Positions 8,127 through 18,200 of a stretch of DNA of 45,402 nucleotides are shown here, in pieces. Made by a program: the position numbers and the translations under genes. This stretch comes from Desulfobulbus_C sp964551175 (lineage in GTDB: Bacteria; Desulfobacterota; Desulfobulbia; Desulfobulbales; Desulfobulbaceae), in contig CAZKBZ010000012.1 in NCBI GenBank assembly GCA_964551175.1, positions 1 through 45,402 on the forward strand, read 5' to 3'. Each line of letters begins with the position of its first letter. Positions within the stretch are counted from its first letter, which is position 1. Below the pieces are notes generated by a model. It did not search any database, had not been told where the DNA came from, and saw only the letters and a program-made list of their open reading frames with translations.

Positions 8127-9404
8127 ATGAAAAAATGTTTCCCAAAACGATATCTTGCTTCACTGGCCCTGGCCGGTTTACTGGTTATGGGGGCTACTCT
8201 GACAATTTCTGCCCGGGCTGCTGCAGAAGAAACAGGGATCAATCAACAGATTGCAGATACCCTGCAGGGGGACTGGGGCAAGATTAATTTCAACCTGCGT
8301 TACCGGTATGAATACGTTGATCAGGACGGACTGAAAACAACCGACGGCGATACCATACGGTTGCGGCTCGGTTATCTGACTCCGAAATTTGCCGGATTTC
8401 AGGCCTTTGCCGAATTTGAAGGCAATACATCCGTGTTCAGCGATGATTTTAACGACAAGACAAACGGCAAAACCGAGTATGCGGTTATTGCCGACCCTTC
8501 CGAGGGTGAACTGAATCAGGGCTGGCTCTCTTTTTCAGCTCTTCCCGATACGGTTATCAAAGCCGGTCGCCAGAGGATAAATCTTGATAATCAGAGATTC
8601 ATCGGTGCCGTCGGCTGGCGGCAGATGGAGCAGACCTATGATTCGGTGAACCTTGTCAACGCTTCCCTGGGTAATTTTTCTGCTAACCTCACCTATCTCT
8701 GGAATGTGCGGTCCATCCTGAGCAAGGATGTGAACATGAACTCACCACTGGTAAATCTGAGTTATACTTTCAAGGATATCGGTAGACTTACCGGGTACGG
8801 CTACTGGCTTGATTATGATGATCCCGATGACTCCGGGCCCTATGAGTATGCTTTCTCCAGCCAGACCTACGGGCTGCGATTTACCGGATCAACCCCGGTT
8901 GCAGACAACCTGAAGATTCTCTACACGGCGGAATATGCCTCCCAGTCGGATTATGGAGATAATGAGACGGATTATTCAGCAGATTATTACCATTTTATCG
9001 GCGGATTGCAGGTTCCCAACAGCGGATCCCTGTTCACAAACATTACGGGAAAATTTGGATACGAACTCCAGGGATCGGATAATGGGGTGTCCTTTAAAAC
9101 TCCGCTGGGTACCAACCATGCGTTTAACGGCTGGGCCGATAAGTTCTTGACCACGCCTCCGGACGGACTGCAGGACGTGTATGGTCTGTTATCCACTGCG
9201 GTCAGTGGAGTGAATGTCAAGCTGATCTACCATGATTTCCAGGCCGATGAGGGCAGTGCGGATTATGGAACGGAATTTGACGCCAGTGTGAGTAAAAAGT
9301 TTTATGATCACTACACGCTGATGGCAACATATGCCAACTATGATGCCGACGAGCTTCATACTGATACAGAAAAAATCTGGGTTTCGTTGACAATCGGTTT
9401 CTAA
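8127..9404 (+). CDS. Outer-membrane porin, alginate-export-like beta-barrel
   Basis: 425 residues with a long signal peptide (cleavage near ARAAA, residues 30-33). Amphipathic strands dominate the mature part: INFNLRYRYEYVDQDG, then many alternating aromatic segments, ending in VSLTIGF with the terminal Phe needed for barrel assembly. AFNGWADKFLTTPPDGLQDVY-type sequence around residues 330-352 fits porins of the alginate-export superfamily. It probably admits small solutes across the outer membrane. A strong GGAGGAGAGG site precedes the ATG and a terminator follows. The transported compound is not inferable. Confidence 0.87.
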   Translation: MKKCFPKRYLASLALAGLLVMGATLTISARAAAEETGINQQIADTLQGDWGKINFNLRYRYEYVDQDGLKTTDGDTIRLRLGYLTPKFAGFQAFAEFEGNTSVFSDDFNDKTNGKTEYAVIADPSEGELNQGWLSFSALPDTVIKAGRQRINLDNQRFIGAVGWRQMEQTYDSVNLVNASLGNFSANLTYLWNVRSILSKDVNMNSPLVNLSYTFKDIGRLTGYGYWLDYDDPDDSGPYEYAFSSQTYGLRFTGSTPVADNLKILYTAEYASQSDYGDNETDYSADYYHFIGGLQVPNSGSLFTNITGKFGYELQGSDNGVSFKTPLGTNHAFNGWADKFLTTPPDGLQDVYGLLSTAVSGVNVKLIYHDFQADEGSADYGTEFDASVSKKFYDHYTLMATYANYDADELHTDTEKIWVSLTIGF

Positions 9405-9431
9405 AGAAATGTTTGTCTGTTTTTCCGTCTT

Positions 9432-9467
9432 CCCGGTTCCGGTTGAGGCTGGCACCGGGTTTTTTTG
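9432..9467 (+). terminator. Rho-independent terminator of the porin gene
   Basis: Outer stem CCCGGT (9432-9437) with ACCGGG (9454-9459), an inner CCGG/CTGG stem, then eight T (9460-9467). It lies 27 nt after the porin stop. Confidence 0.85.
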
Positions 9468-9530
9468 TGTACTTATGGCCACCATGCAAAATAGCAATTT
9501 TGTATGGTGGCTTTAAATTATCTGCAGCTC

Positions 9531-10706
9531 TCAGCCATGAAGAGCAGCTGACATCCTTTTCAGCCCCTGCTCTAGGACAGTTCTTGGACAGGCGATATTC
9601 ATACGCTGGAAGCCGGAACCTTCCGGACCGAACATGGTACCGCTTTCCAGTAACACGTTTGCCTTGTTGAGCAGTATCCTGCCCAGTTGTTTGTCATCAT
9701 AGCCGTACCGGCTGAAATCAATCCAGGCCAGGTAGGTGCCTTCCGGGATGATGAATCGTGCCTTGGGCAGGTATTTTTTAAGATAACGCTCCAGGAAAGC
9801 AAAGTTTTCATCCAGGTAGACAAGCAGCTGTTCAAGCCACTCTTCACCTTCATTATAAGCCGCCTTTACACCGGCAACAGACAGTGGCGATACCAGCTCA
9901 GGACCGGTGTGGGCAGACCATTTCTTCTGGAACATTTTGTTCTGTATGATGATATTTGAGATCTGCAGTCCGGCTGCATTAAAGGTCTTGGTTGGTGCGG
10001 TGCAGGTGATAATAGTGTCCTCTTTTGGGAACAGTTTGGCGACCGGCGTATGGGAGATCCCTTTTCTCAGCAGGTCAAAATGGATTTCATCGGAGACAAG
10101 GATAATCTCGTTGTCCAGGCAGATTTTCACCACCCGCATCAGCTCCTTTTCACTCCATACCCTGCCCACGGGATTATGCGGGCTGCAGAAGAGCAGCATC
10201 CTGTTGGCCGGATCCTTTGCCTTATTCTCCAGATCCTGCCAGTCTATTTCATAGTATCCGGCACGGTTTACAAGTGCATTGTTGACCAGGGTCCGCCCTG
10301 TCTTCGGGATAATGAGGGAGAAGGGATAATAAACAGGCCGCTGAATAATAATGCCGTCCCCTGTCCTGGTCAGGCATACAATCAGGTCAATTAATGCAGA
10401 CACCACTCCGGGGGTGATGAAAATATCACCTGCTTCAACCTGCCAGTGCAAACGGTGTTTCAGCCAGCAGCAGACAGCATCAAAGTAGGCTTCATCAGCC
10501 ATACTGTAGCCCAGGAGCAGTCTGTCTACCCGATCTTTAATGGCTTCAAGTAAAGGGGGCGGGCACATGAAGTCCATGTCGGCAATCCAGAAGGGGAGAG
10601 TGTCCTCGTTGACGTCTTTTTCAAGCAGCTGCATGAACTCCCATTTGACGGAGTTTATACTGTCCTTGTCGATAAGCCGGTCAAAATCATATTTCACAGT
10701 GTGCAC
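9531..10706 (-). CDS. PLP-dependent aminotransferase, MalY/PatB cystathionine beta-lyase type
   Basis: 391 residues of fold-type I PLP enzyme. Motifs include ADMDFMCPPPLLEAI near the N-terminus (typical of MalY/PatB), SPHNPVGRVW, DEIHFDL, and TAPTKTFNAAGLQ with the Schiff-base lysine at residue 240. Members cleave cystathionine or related C-S bonds to thiol, pyruvate and ammonia; some act as aminotransferases, so the reaction is likely but not certain. It is convergent with the porin gene and divergent from rph. The start codon ATG at 10706 gives the usual opening MHTVKYDFDRLIDK. Confidence 0.9.
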   Translation of the reverse strand: MHTVKYDFDRLIDKDSINSVKWEFMQLLEKDVNEDTLPFWIADMDFMCPPPLLEAIKDRVDRLLLGYSMADEAYFDAVCCWLKHRLHWQVEAGDIFITPGVVSALIDLIVCLTRTGDGIIIQRPVYYPFSLIIPKTGRTLVNNALVNRAGYYEIDWQDLENKAKDPANRMLLFCSPHNPVGRVWSEKELMRVVKICLDNEIILVSDEIHFDLLRKGISHTPVAKLFPKEDTIITCTAPTKTFNAAGLQISNIIIQNKMFQKKWSAHTGPELVSPLSVAGVKAAYNEGEEWLEQLLVYLDENFAFLERYLKKYLPKARFIIPEGTYLAWIDFSRYGYDDKQLGRILLNKANVLLESGTMFGPEGSGFQRMNIACPRTVLEQGLKRMSAALHG

Positions 10707-10861
10707 CTTATTGCTGAAAAGAATGTCAAAAGGTTATAATGTAACTTTCCAGGCAGGGAAAATCAGAGGTTTTTGTATATATCAACGCCAGCTTAGCCAA
10801 CACATTCGGAAAATCAAAGAATTTTGCTTAATAAAGAGTGACATGGCAAGAGATGAAGCCG

Positions 10862-10890
10862 TTGACAGGACAGATAAAATTCTCTATAAC
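10862..10890 (+). promoter_or_regulatory. Sigma-70-type promoter of rph
   Basis: TTGACA at 10862-10867, a 17-nt spacer and TATAAC at 10885-10890, 48 nt before the rph start. A short palindrome (CCCACA-GCC-TGTGGG, 10899-10913) sits at the expected 5' end of the transcript. A second weaker candidate (TTGCTG at 10711, TATAAT at 10735-10740) lies further upstream. Confidence 0.75.
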
Positions 10891-10937
10891 GCAACATTCC
10901 CACAGCCTGTGGGGGATAATTCAACAGAAAAGTGAAA

Positions 10938-11639
10938 ATGAGATCAGATAACCGGGCAGTAGATGAGCTGCGCAAGGTGGAAATTGAATACGGGGTCCAG
11001 ATGCATGCAGACGGCTCGGTTTTTATCCGCATGGGGGACACCCATGTACTCTGTGCTGTATCTGTGGAAGAAAAGGTGCCACCTTTTTTAAAGGATTTCG
11101 GCCAGGGCTGGATCACGGCTGAATATGGAATGCTGCCCTGTGCCACCGACACCAGGGGCAGGCGCGAGGCCGCCGTGGGCAGAAGTGGTCGGACCTATGA
11201 GATTCAGCGTCTGATCGGCCGCTCTCTGCGCATGATGGTTGACCTGAAAACACTTGGTGAACATACCCTGCGTGTGGACTGCGATGTGGTCAACGCCGAC
11301 GGCGGTACCCGCTGCGCATCCATCACCGGTGCGGCCCTGGCCCTGCGCATGGCCCTGGAAAAGATGGTGCGGGACGGCAGGCTCGATGCAATGCCGGATA
11401 TTTTACCTGTTGCTGCAGTCAGCGCCGGTATTGTTGACGGTACCCCTGTACTTGATCTGGACTACCAGGAAGATTCCGCAGCCGAGGTGGATACCAACTT
11501 TGTCATGGCCGGAGATGGTCGCTGGATAGAGGTTCAGGCCACGGCCGAAGGACAGCCCTTTGCACCGGAACAGTTTGTCGAAATGTCAAAGCTGGCTCAT
11601 AAGGGGATCATGGAGCTGTTCACCTACTGGAAGCGTTAA
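10938..11639 (+). CDS. rph: Ribonuclease PH
   Basis: 233-residue phosphorolytic 3'-5' exoribonuclease that trims tRNA 3' ends using phosphate. It starts MRSDNRAVDELRKVEIEYG, carries the conserved GWITAEYGMLPCATDTR and RSGRTYEIQRLIGRSLR segments that line the phosphate and RNA sites, and VDCDVVNADGGTRCASITGA near residues 115-134. Length is normal (E. coli 238). The ATG at 10938 is preferred over an in-frame GTG two codons upstream because it aligns with the family start. The last bases abut a REP element. Confidence 0.96.
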   Translation: MRSDNRAVDELRKVEIEYGVQMHADGSVFIRMGDTHVLCAVSVEEKVPPFLKDFGQGWITAEYGMLPCATDTRGRREAAVGRSGRTYEIQRLIGRSLRMMVDLKTLGEHTLRVDCDVVNADGGTRCASITGAALALRMALEKMVRDGRLDAMPDILPVAAVSAGIVDGTPVLDLDYQEDSAAEVDTNFVMAGDGRWIEVQATAEGQPFAPEQFVEMSKLAHKGIMELFTYWKR

Positions 11640-11640
11640 G

Positions 11641-11735
11641 TGTGCATGTTGGGTTTCGTACCTCAACCCAACCTACGCTGTAACGGCAATGTAATAAAAT
11701 CTTCGTGTAGGTTGGGTTGAGGTACGAAACCCAAA
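11641..11735. repeat. REP pair (BIME-like) downstream of rph
   Basis: A perfect 28-bp inverted repeat (11649-11676 and 11707-11734) around a 30-nt spacer. Each arm is itself a small hairpin, TTGGGTT...AACCCAA, followed by CCTAC. A diverged copy in the same orientation lies at 12301-12387, on the other side of the transposase gene. REP pairs of this kind are mobilised in trans by RAYT proteins. Confidence 0.9.
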
Positions 11736-11746
11736 ACAGGCAGGTG

Positions 11747-12307
11747 CTACTCTTTGCCGATTGTCTGTGCAAATTCTATTTTTTTCCCCGCACCCCAGTC
11801 AGGTTCATACAACCCTCTGGAGACATGGTGCCGGAAACTGGAATAAGGCCAGTCCGCCGGGGCCGTAACCAGTCCATGCTTCACCGGATTATAATGGATG
11901 TATTCCACATGCTGCAGGTAATCTTTTTCGTTGCGTATTTCATGTTCCCAGAAACGACGCTGCCAGACAGCCGCTTCTCTTTTCCTTTGGCGTGATTGTG
12001 TCACGGTTCCCTTATAGACAGCTCTGCACCTGCGACTGAAACCACTTTTTATCAGACGCCATCGTTTTGAAAAGTCGTGATCACCCCGGGGTAATGTCCA
12101 CAGGCAATGGATATGATCGGGTAATATTACGGCGGCATTGATGGTGAAAGGATGTCTGTCTTTGATTTCACGGAACAGTGTACGCAAAAGAGAAATGTTG
12201 TCAGGTTCGCAGAGAAACGGTTTACGTTTATGGGTTACAACGGTGAAAAAATAGGTTCCGCCCTGTGTTCGTGCCCGTCGATATCGCATGTGTTGTACAG
12301 TGTTCAT
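11747..12307 (-). CDS. rayT: REP-associated tyrosine transposase (RAYT, Y1 HUH family)
   Basis: 186 residues. The HUH metal-binding motif is PDHIHCLWTLPRGD, and EYIHYNPVKHGLV supplies the family's C-terminal helix, whose tyrosines include the likely nucleophile. MRYRRARTQGGTYFFTVV matches the standard RAYT opening. Two starts are possible: the ATG at 12307, which lies inside the upstream REP element, or the ATG at 12289, which matches the conserved opening; neither has a good ribosome binding site. The product nicks and rejoins single-stranded REP DNA. The frame is intact, so it may still be active. Confidence 0.92.
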   Translation of the reverse strand: MNTVQHMRYRRARTQGGTYFFTVVTHKRKPFLCEPDNISLLRTLFREIKDRHPFTINAAVILPDHIHCLWTLPRGDHDFSKRWRLIKSGFSRRCRAVYKGTVTQSRQRKREAAVWQRRFWEHEIRNEKDYLQHVEYIHYNPVKHGLVTAPADWPYSSFRHHVSRGLYEPDWGAGKKIEFAQTIGKE

Positions 12308-12387
12308 GTTGGGTTTCGTTTCTCAACCCAACCTACGCTGTAGCATCGGAGTAATGAAATTTTGGTGTGGGTTGGGAAGTAAAACCT
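12301..12387. repeat. Second, partly decayed REP pair upstream of rayT
   Basis: The first arm (12309-12336) matches the left REP arm with two changes. The spacer is alignable, and the returning arm (about 12366-12385) has diverged (GTGGGTTGGGAAGTAAAACC). It is a direct repeat of 11641-11735 and overlaps the first codons and leader of rayT. Confidence 0.85.
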
Positions 12388-12395
12388 GACAGTAA

Positions 12396-12896
12396 TTACT
12401 GGTTCATGAGCTTTTTCAGCAGGACGATACCGTCCGGGGTAAACGGTTCGATTTCAGAGTAGTCCAGGGCAATACGAGGGTCCATGAAACGGCCGTATTC
12501 CACTTCTTCGGGCTGCAGGGTAAATGGCCCCTCACAGGTACATCTGAAAATCCTGCCCCAGACACGGTTGTTCCGGTCTTCATGGTACTGGTCAAAGAGA
12601 AAATCCAGTTTCAGACCGCTTACTCCCAGCTCTTCAGCCAGTTCTCTTTCAGCTGATTCCTCGTAGCTTTCCCCGGCAAGCACTACCCCGCCGGCGGCAA
12701 CATCCCAGTAGCCCGGGTAGATATCCTTGCTCCTGGTCCGTTTCTGGACAAACAGCTCTCCTGCCGAATTAAAAACAAGGATATAACTTGCCCTGTGGAT
12801 CAGCCCCTGTTCCCTCATCAGCCTGCGGGAAAGGACTGCAATTTCCCGGTTCTCTTCATCAACGATCTGAACAATTTCTTCTGCCGGATTATACAT
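12396..12896 (-). CDS. yfcD: NUDIX hydrolase, YfcD-like
   Basis: 166 residues with a complete Nudix box (GX5EX7REUXEEXGU) beginning GGVVLAGESYEESAERELAE. The flanking IHRASYILVFNSAGELFVQKR and DIYPGYWDVAAGG segments resemble the isopentenyl-diphosphate isomerase-like NUDIX group, including E. coli YfcD, whose substrate is a nucleoside-diphosphate derivative of unsettled identity. Its ATG overlaps the rlmKL stop by one base (TAATG on the minus strand), so translation is coupled. It is the last gene of the minus-strand run. Confidence 0.9.
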   Translation of the reverse strand: MYNPAEEIVQIVDEENREIAVLSRRLMREQGLIHRASYILVFNSAGELFVQKRTRSKDIYPGYWDVAAGGVVLAGESYEESAERELAEELGVSGLKLDFLFDQYHEDRNNRVWGRIFRCTCEGPFTLQPEEVEYGRFMDPRIALDYSEIEPFTPDGIVLLKKLMNQ

Positions 12897-15192
12897 TATG
12901 CATCTGTTATTGCAGTGTGATGACTGAACCGGTAGCAGCGAAAGGTGCGGTTGCCGGCTTTGAAATCCCGGGGGATGGTCTGGCCGGTAATCTTTTCAAC
13001 AGCAAAATCATGCTCCAGTTCAGGTGCAAGGTTGAACCTGCGGACGTTGGCTGAAAAGAGCAGGACACCCTCCCGGCTCAGTCGAGACATGGCAAGGCGC
13101 AGTAACTGTTCGTGATCCCGGAGGATATCAAAATTCGCCTTGCTGGAGCGCACATTGATTTTAGAGGGAGGATGCATACAGATAACACCAAACCGTTCCC
13201 GGCCAGAGCGGAGCCATTGCATGGGGTCCGCCTGCACAAATTGATGCAGCGGGCCGCCGAATCCGTTCAGGGACATGTTTGCCCTGGCCCGTACAAGGTT
13301 CTTCCCTGACTGGTCCACGGTCACGGTCGAGGTGGCATCGCCCATTGCCGCATATACTGTTGCAGCTGCGGTAGAGCCGAACAGGTTGAGGAAGGTACGG
13401 CCTCGGCTGATTTCGCCGATCAGTGGCCTGATCTTCCGCTGCTCAAGAAACAGGCCGGTATTTTGGTCATCAGTCAAGTTGACCAGAAAGCGGCAGCCTC
13501 CCTCATGGACTTCGAACAGTTTTCCCTGGCCGGATTGTTTGCGGTTTTGCTGTTTGCGTGACCGGTTTTGCCTGGTCTTGATGAACAGGTTGGAATGAGG
13601 TACAGCCAGCAGGCCACGGATGACCTGCAGGGCCAGGCTGAAACGGGCCTTTGTTTTTTCCGGTGCTATGGTTGAGGGCGGGGTGTATTCCTGCACATGG
13701 ACCCATTGCTCATACAGATCGATTGCCAGGTTATATTCCGGCATGTCGGCATCATAGATCCGAAAACAGGTGATATTGTTTTGGCGGGCCCAGGGGAAAA
13801 GGATTTTGCAGTTTTTTCGCAGACGATTGGAAAAATCCTCTGCAGCTGGCTCCGGACCGTTTTCCTGCAGTTCCCAGACATGAGGGGCCTGTTCCCTGGA
13901 ACCGGGAGAGACTGCAGTCAGCAGACTGCACTTGATAGGACCGTTGTAGAGCCGGTAACGCTGCTGCCAGGAGAGCCCCAGCATGTCCGCAAGATCAGGA
14001 TTGGCGGTGAAAAATCCCAGTTGCCAGCCGGCAAATCCGGTACGGAAGATGCGGCCCAGGCAGCGGTACAAATATTTCACCGCCTCTTTTTCCGATAAGC
14101 GTTCACCATATGGCGGATTGGTAAAGAGAATACCTTTTGCCGATGGTGGCTGCAGCCTGGCAAGCTGTCGCTGTCTGACAGTAATGCGGTCTTTCAGGCC
14201 TGCATTGACGATATTTTTGCGCGCTGCAGCCACGACCTGTGGATCGGCATCATAACCGATAATCACCGGCCAGTTTTTTTCCGTCTGTTTGTCCTCCCGC
14301 TCAACAGCCTCTGCAACCAGTTTTTCCCACAGTTTTGCATTATGCCGGTGCCAGTGCATGAAACCAAAATTCTGCCGTAACAGTCCGGGAGCGGAATCGC
14401 TCAAAATCAGCGCCGCCTCGATGAGCAGGGTGCCTGAACCGCACATGGGGTCGAGCAGACATTGGTCAGCGTCCATATCCCTGCTGATTCCGGAGAGGTG
14501 GGCAATGGCCGCAGCCAGGGTTTCTTTGAGGGGTGCTTCACCCGCAGTTGTCCTGTAGCCGCGCCGGTGCAGACTGTCGCCGGACAGGTCCAGGGCCAGG
14601 GTGGCGGCGGTGCCTTCAACATGGAGGTTGATGCGGATGCCGGGTTTGCGGACATCAATATCAGGTCGTTTNNNNNNNNNNNNNNNNNNNNNNNNNNNNN
14701 NNNNNNNNNNNNNNNNNNNNNNNNNNNNNNNNNNNNNNNNNNNNNNNNNNNNNNNNNNNNNNNNNNNNNNNGTCGTTTGCCGGTCCGTTTCCGGAACTGG
14801 TCTACAACGGCGTCCTTGATCTTGAGCGAGGCATAATGGCTGTGGGTGAGCTCCGACTTGACCAGGGTGCAGTAAACGGCAAAGGTGGTATTGGAGCTGA
14901 AATGATCAGACCAGTCTATTCTGCCGGTCTCTTCATACAGCTTGTCCGGGGTATCAGCCTCAAAACGGGCCAGCTGCAACAGAATGCGGGAGGAAAACCT
15001 GGACCATAAACAGGCCCGGTAGGCAGATTCCAGGTTAGTTGCCTGCCAGCTGACAGCCCCGGGAGAGGTGGTGACATCCCTGCCGCCAAAGGAGAGGATC
15101 TCTTCTTTGACCAGCTTTTCCAGCCCGGCTCCGCAGGTGGCGACAAAGTGGAGGGGTGTCTTTTTTTTGCGCCTTGAACGTATATTTACCAT
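12896..15192 (-). CDS. rlmKL: Bifunctional 23S rRNA methyltransferase RlmKL, split by an artificial gap
   Basis: Makes m2G2445 (RlmL half) and m7G2069 (RlmK half) in 23S rRNA. In order: an N-terminal THUMP region (LHFVATCGAGLEKLVKEEIL), the RlmL methylase with DPMCGSGTLLIEAAL and the catalytic FTNPPYGERL, and an RlmK domain starting near FLNLFGSTAAATVYAAMGD. The 100-N gap at 14672-14771 appears to break the frame, but GTCGTTT occurs on both sides. Merging that 7-nt overlap gives an uninterrupted 729-residue protein through RTGKRPDIDVRKPGIRINL, which aligns with E. coli RlmKL without missing residues. The RlmK motif IV reads MHPPSKIN where DPPxFS is usual. It lies 70 nt after the RND gene. Confidence 0.9.
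14672..14771. other. 100-N scaffold gap (artificial) inside rlmKL
   Basis: Bases 14665-14671 and 14772-14778 are both GTCGTTT. Collapsing the Ns and one copy restores the rlmKL frame, so the true gap length is most likely minus 7. Confidence 0.85.
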
Positions 15193-15262
15193 TGTAAACG
15201 AAGAAATTTTGCCTGCAGGTTGTCAGGTTTTGGCTGTAGCTGACAGCCTGTCGCCTGATGCG

Positions 15263-18200
15263 CTAAACCGCTTTCTCTTTATGCTTTTTGACCATGAAGT
15301 AGAGTACCGGTACAGCCATGCGGCTGATGAGCAGGCTGGCAATCTCTCCAAACATGAGTGAGATGGCAAGGCCCTGGAAGATGGGATCCGCCAGGATAAC
15401 CGAAGCGCCTACCACAACGGCAAGGGCAGTGAGCAGCATGGGCCGGAAACGGACAGCGCCTGCCTCAACAACCGCCTCGGCAAGGGGCAGGCCGTGTGAA
15501 CGGCGCAGTTCAATAAAATCCACCAGGATAATGGAATTTCTGACCACGATGCCTGCGCCGGCCATGAAACCGATCATGGAGGTGGCTGTGAAAAATGCAC
15601 CCAGGGCCCAATGGGCGGGCAGGATGCCGATCAGGGAAAATGGGATGGCTGCCATGACCACCAGGGGTGTGATGTAATCCTTGAACCAGCCCACCATCAG
15701 CATGTAGATCAGGATCATGACCACGCAGAAGGCCAGGCCGAGATCGCGGAAAACCTCAAGGGTGATATGCCATTCCCCGTCCCATTTCATGGACGGCTGG
15801 GTCTGGTTAAAGGGCTGGTTCAGGTTGTAGACGGTGATGGATTCCCTGTTGCCGCCAAAGTCTTTGCCGGAAAGCTCGGCCAGTCGTTTATTCATGGCCA
15901 GGATGGGATAGACCGGGCTTTCAGCCGCACCGGCCACGTCACCGGTAACATAGATGACCGGTTTCAGGTTTTTTCGGTATATCGGCTGGTTAATAGGTTG
16001 CTCGCTGATCTGCACCAGCTCGCGCAGGGGCACCAGTGGTGCCCGGGGATTCATATCCGGCCGCAGCGAGATGTTCAGCAGTTGCTCCACCCGGGCACGC
16101 TGTGCTTTGGGCAGCTGCAGGACGATGTTGATCTCTTCCTTGTCCCGTGGTTGATGAAAGAGGTCTATGGAGAGTCCATGCAGGCCGATCTGAATGGCGC
16201 GGGTTATTTCTCCCTCCGAAATACCGTTTAGAGCGGCTTTTTCCTTATCCACCGTGATGATGGTTTTTGAACGGTCCTCTTCCCGGTACCAGTCAATGTC
16301 CACCACACCTTCGGTGCTTTCCAGGATCTCTTTCACCGCCTTTGCCAGCTTGACCCGGGCTTCATCCGTGGGGCCGTAGATTTCAGCCACCAGGGTCTGC
16401 AGTACCGGCGGGCCGGGCGGCACTTCGGCTACAGCCACGGCAGCACCGTATTTGGCGGCAATGGCTGCAATGGCAGGGCGTACCCGTTTGGCAATATCAT
16501 GGCTCTGCTTGTCCCGCTCACTTTTGGGCAGCAGGTTGACCTGGATATCGGCCATGGTGGGGCCGCCGCGCATGAAATAATGACGGACCAGTCCGTTGAA
16601 ATTAAAGGGCGAGGCCGCACCGGCGTAGATCTGGTAGTTGACCACCTCGGGTTCCGCACCCACAACCTGTGCCATTTCCAGGGCCACCCGGCTGGTGTGT
16701 TCCAGGGTGGAGCCTTCGGGCATGTTGAGGATAACCTGAAATTCGGACTTGTTGTCAAAGGGCAGCATCTTGGCCTTGACCATGCCGAAGTAGAACATGG
16801 AACAGGAGGCAAGAAGAAGACCGATAATGGCGATGAAAAACAGGAACCTGGCCGAGCCATGGGCCAGCAGAGGGTCCATGATCTTATGGTAGATCCGGGT
16901 GAAGAAATCATCGGGTGCATGATCTACATCATCTTCAGGTTCTATGGCGCATTCTTTCGGGCCGCAGTCATCCTTGAGGATGTGGACCGCCGCCCAGGGG
17001 GTGACGGTAAAGGCGATGAGCATGGAAATGATCATGGCGGCGGATGCACCGATGGGAATGGGACGCATATAGGGGCCCATCAGACCGCCGACAAAAGCCA
17101 TGGGCAGGATGGCCGCAATAACCGCCCAGGTCGCCAGGATGGTGGGGTTGCCCACCTCGGCCACCGCTTCCAGGGCCATCTTGACCATGGGCTTTCCCTT
17201 GCTGCCGGGCAGCCGCATGTGGCGGACGATATTTTCCACCACCACGATGGCGTCGTCCACCAGGATGCCGATGGAGAAGATCAGGGCAAACAGAGTGATG
17301 CGGTTGAGCGTATAGCCGTACAGATAAAAGAGGAGCAGGGTCAGGGACAGGGTGGAGGGAATGGCCAGCATGACGATGATCGATTCCCGCCAGCCCAGGA
17401 AGAAGAGGATGAGCAGGGCAACACCGAACACGGCAATTCCCATGTGCAGGAGCAGTTCATTTGATTTTTCCGCTGCCGTATCCCCGTAATCCCTGGTTAC
17501 GCTGACCTCGATATCCTCAGGAATCAGTGTTCCCTTGAGGCTTTCCACCTTGGCCAGCACGGTCTCCACCACATGCACGGCATTGGAGCCCGGACGTTTG
17601 GCCACAGACAGGGTGACGGCTGCCTCTTCCGGCTTCCCCTCCCCCCTGCCGAACAAAACATAGTTATCCGGTTCCTGAGCACCGTCTCTGATCTCGGCCA
17701 CTTCATCCAGGTAGACCGGATTGCCGCCGTATACGCCGACCACGATGCGGCCGATTTCCCTGGCGGAGCGTAAGAAGGTGCCGGTCTGCAGCTCCATTTC
17801 ATGGTCCAGGGACTGCAGCGTTCCGGAGAAGGTCTGCCGGTTGGCCTGCTGCAGCCTGGGAATAAGCTCGGCAACACTCAGGTTGCGGGCCGCCAGTTTG
17901 AGAGGATCAAACAAAATCCGGACCTGACGTCTGCTGCCGCCGATAAGGGTGGTTTCAGCCACCTCAAAGATGCTTTTGACCGCATCATCGACCTGGGCGG
18001 CAAGGCGGCGCAGAGTGAAATGGTCATATTTTGTGGAGTGAAAGGTAAGTGCCAGGATCGGTACGTCATCAATGGTATGTGGTTTGATCAGAGGCTTTGA
18101 GACCCCGTGTGGAATGCGGTCAAAGTTGGTCTGCAGCTTCTGGTTCAGACGGACAATGGAGGTTTCCAGGTTTTCACCCACGTAGAAGCGGGCAACCAGC

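Larger units (their letters stand above)
11641..12387 (-). mobile_element. RAYT-REP module
   Basis: One REP-associated tyrosine transposase gene (minus strand) framed by two related REP pairs of about 90 bp, together filling the space between rph and the NUDIX gene. This is the canonical layout of a domesticated IS200/IS605-like element, which moves REP sequences as single strands and recognises their hairpins. I see no other copy of the REP in this window. Confidence 0.85.

Noticed and set aside
14407..15192. rlmKL as a frameshifted pseudogene or two separate genes
   Set aside because: The break is caused only by the 100-N filler; merging the 7-nt overlap restores a full-length protein.
16499..17464. 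Long plus-strand frame antisense to the RND pump gene
   Set aside because: His/Gly/Gln-rich translation typical of a shadow of a high-quality gene on the other strand.
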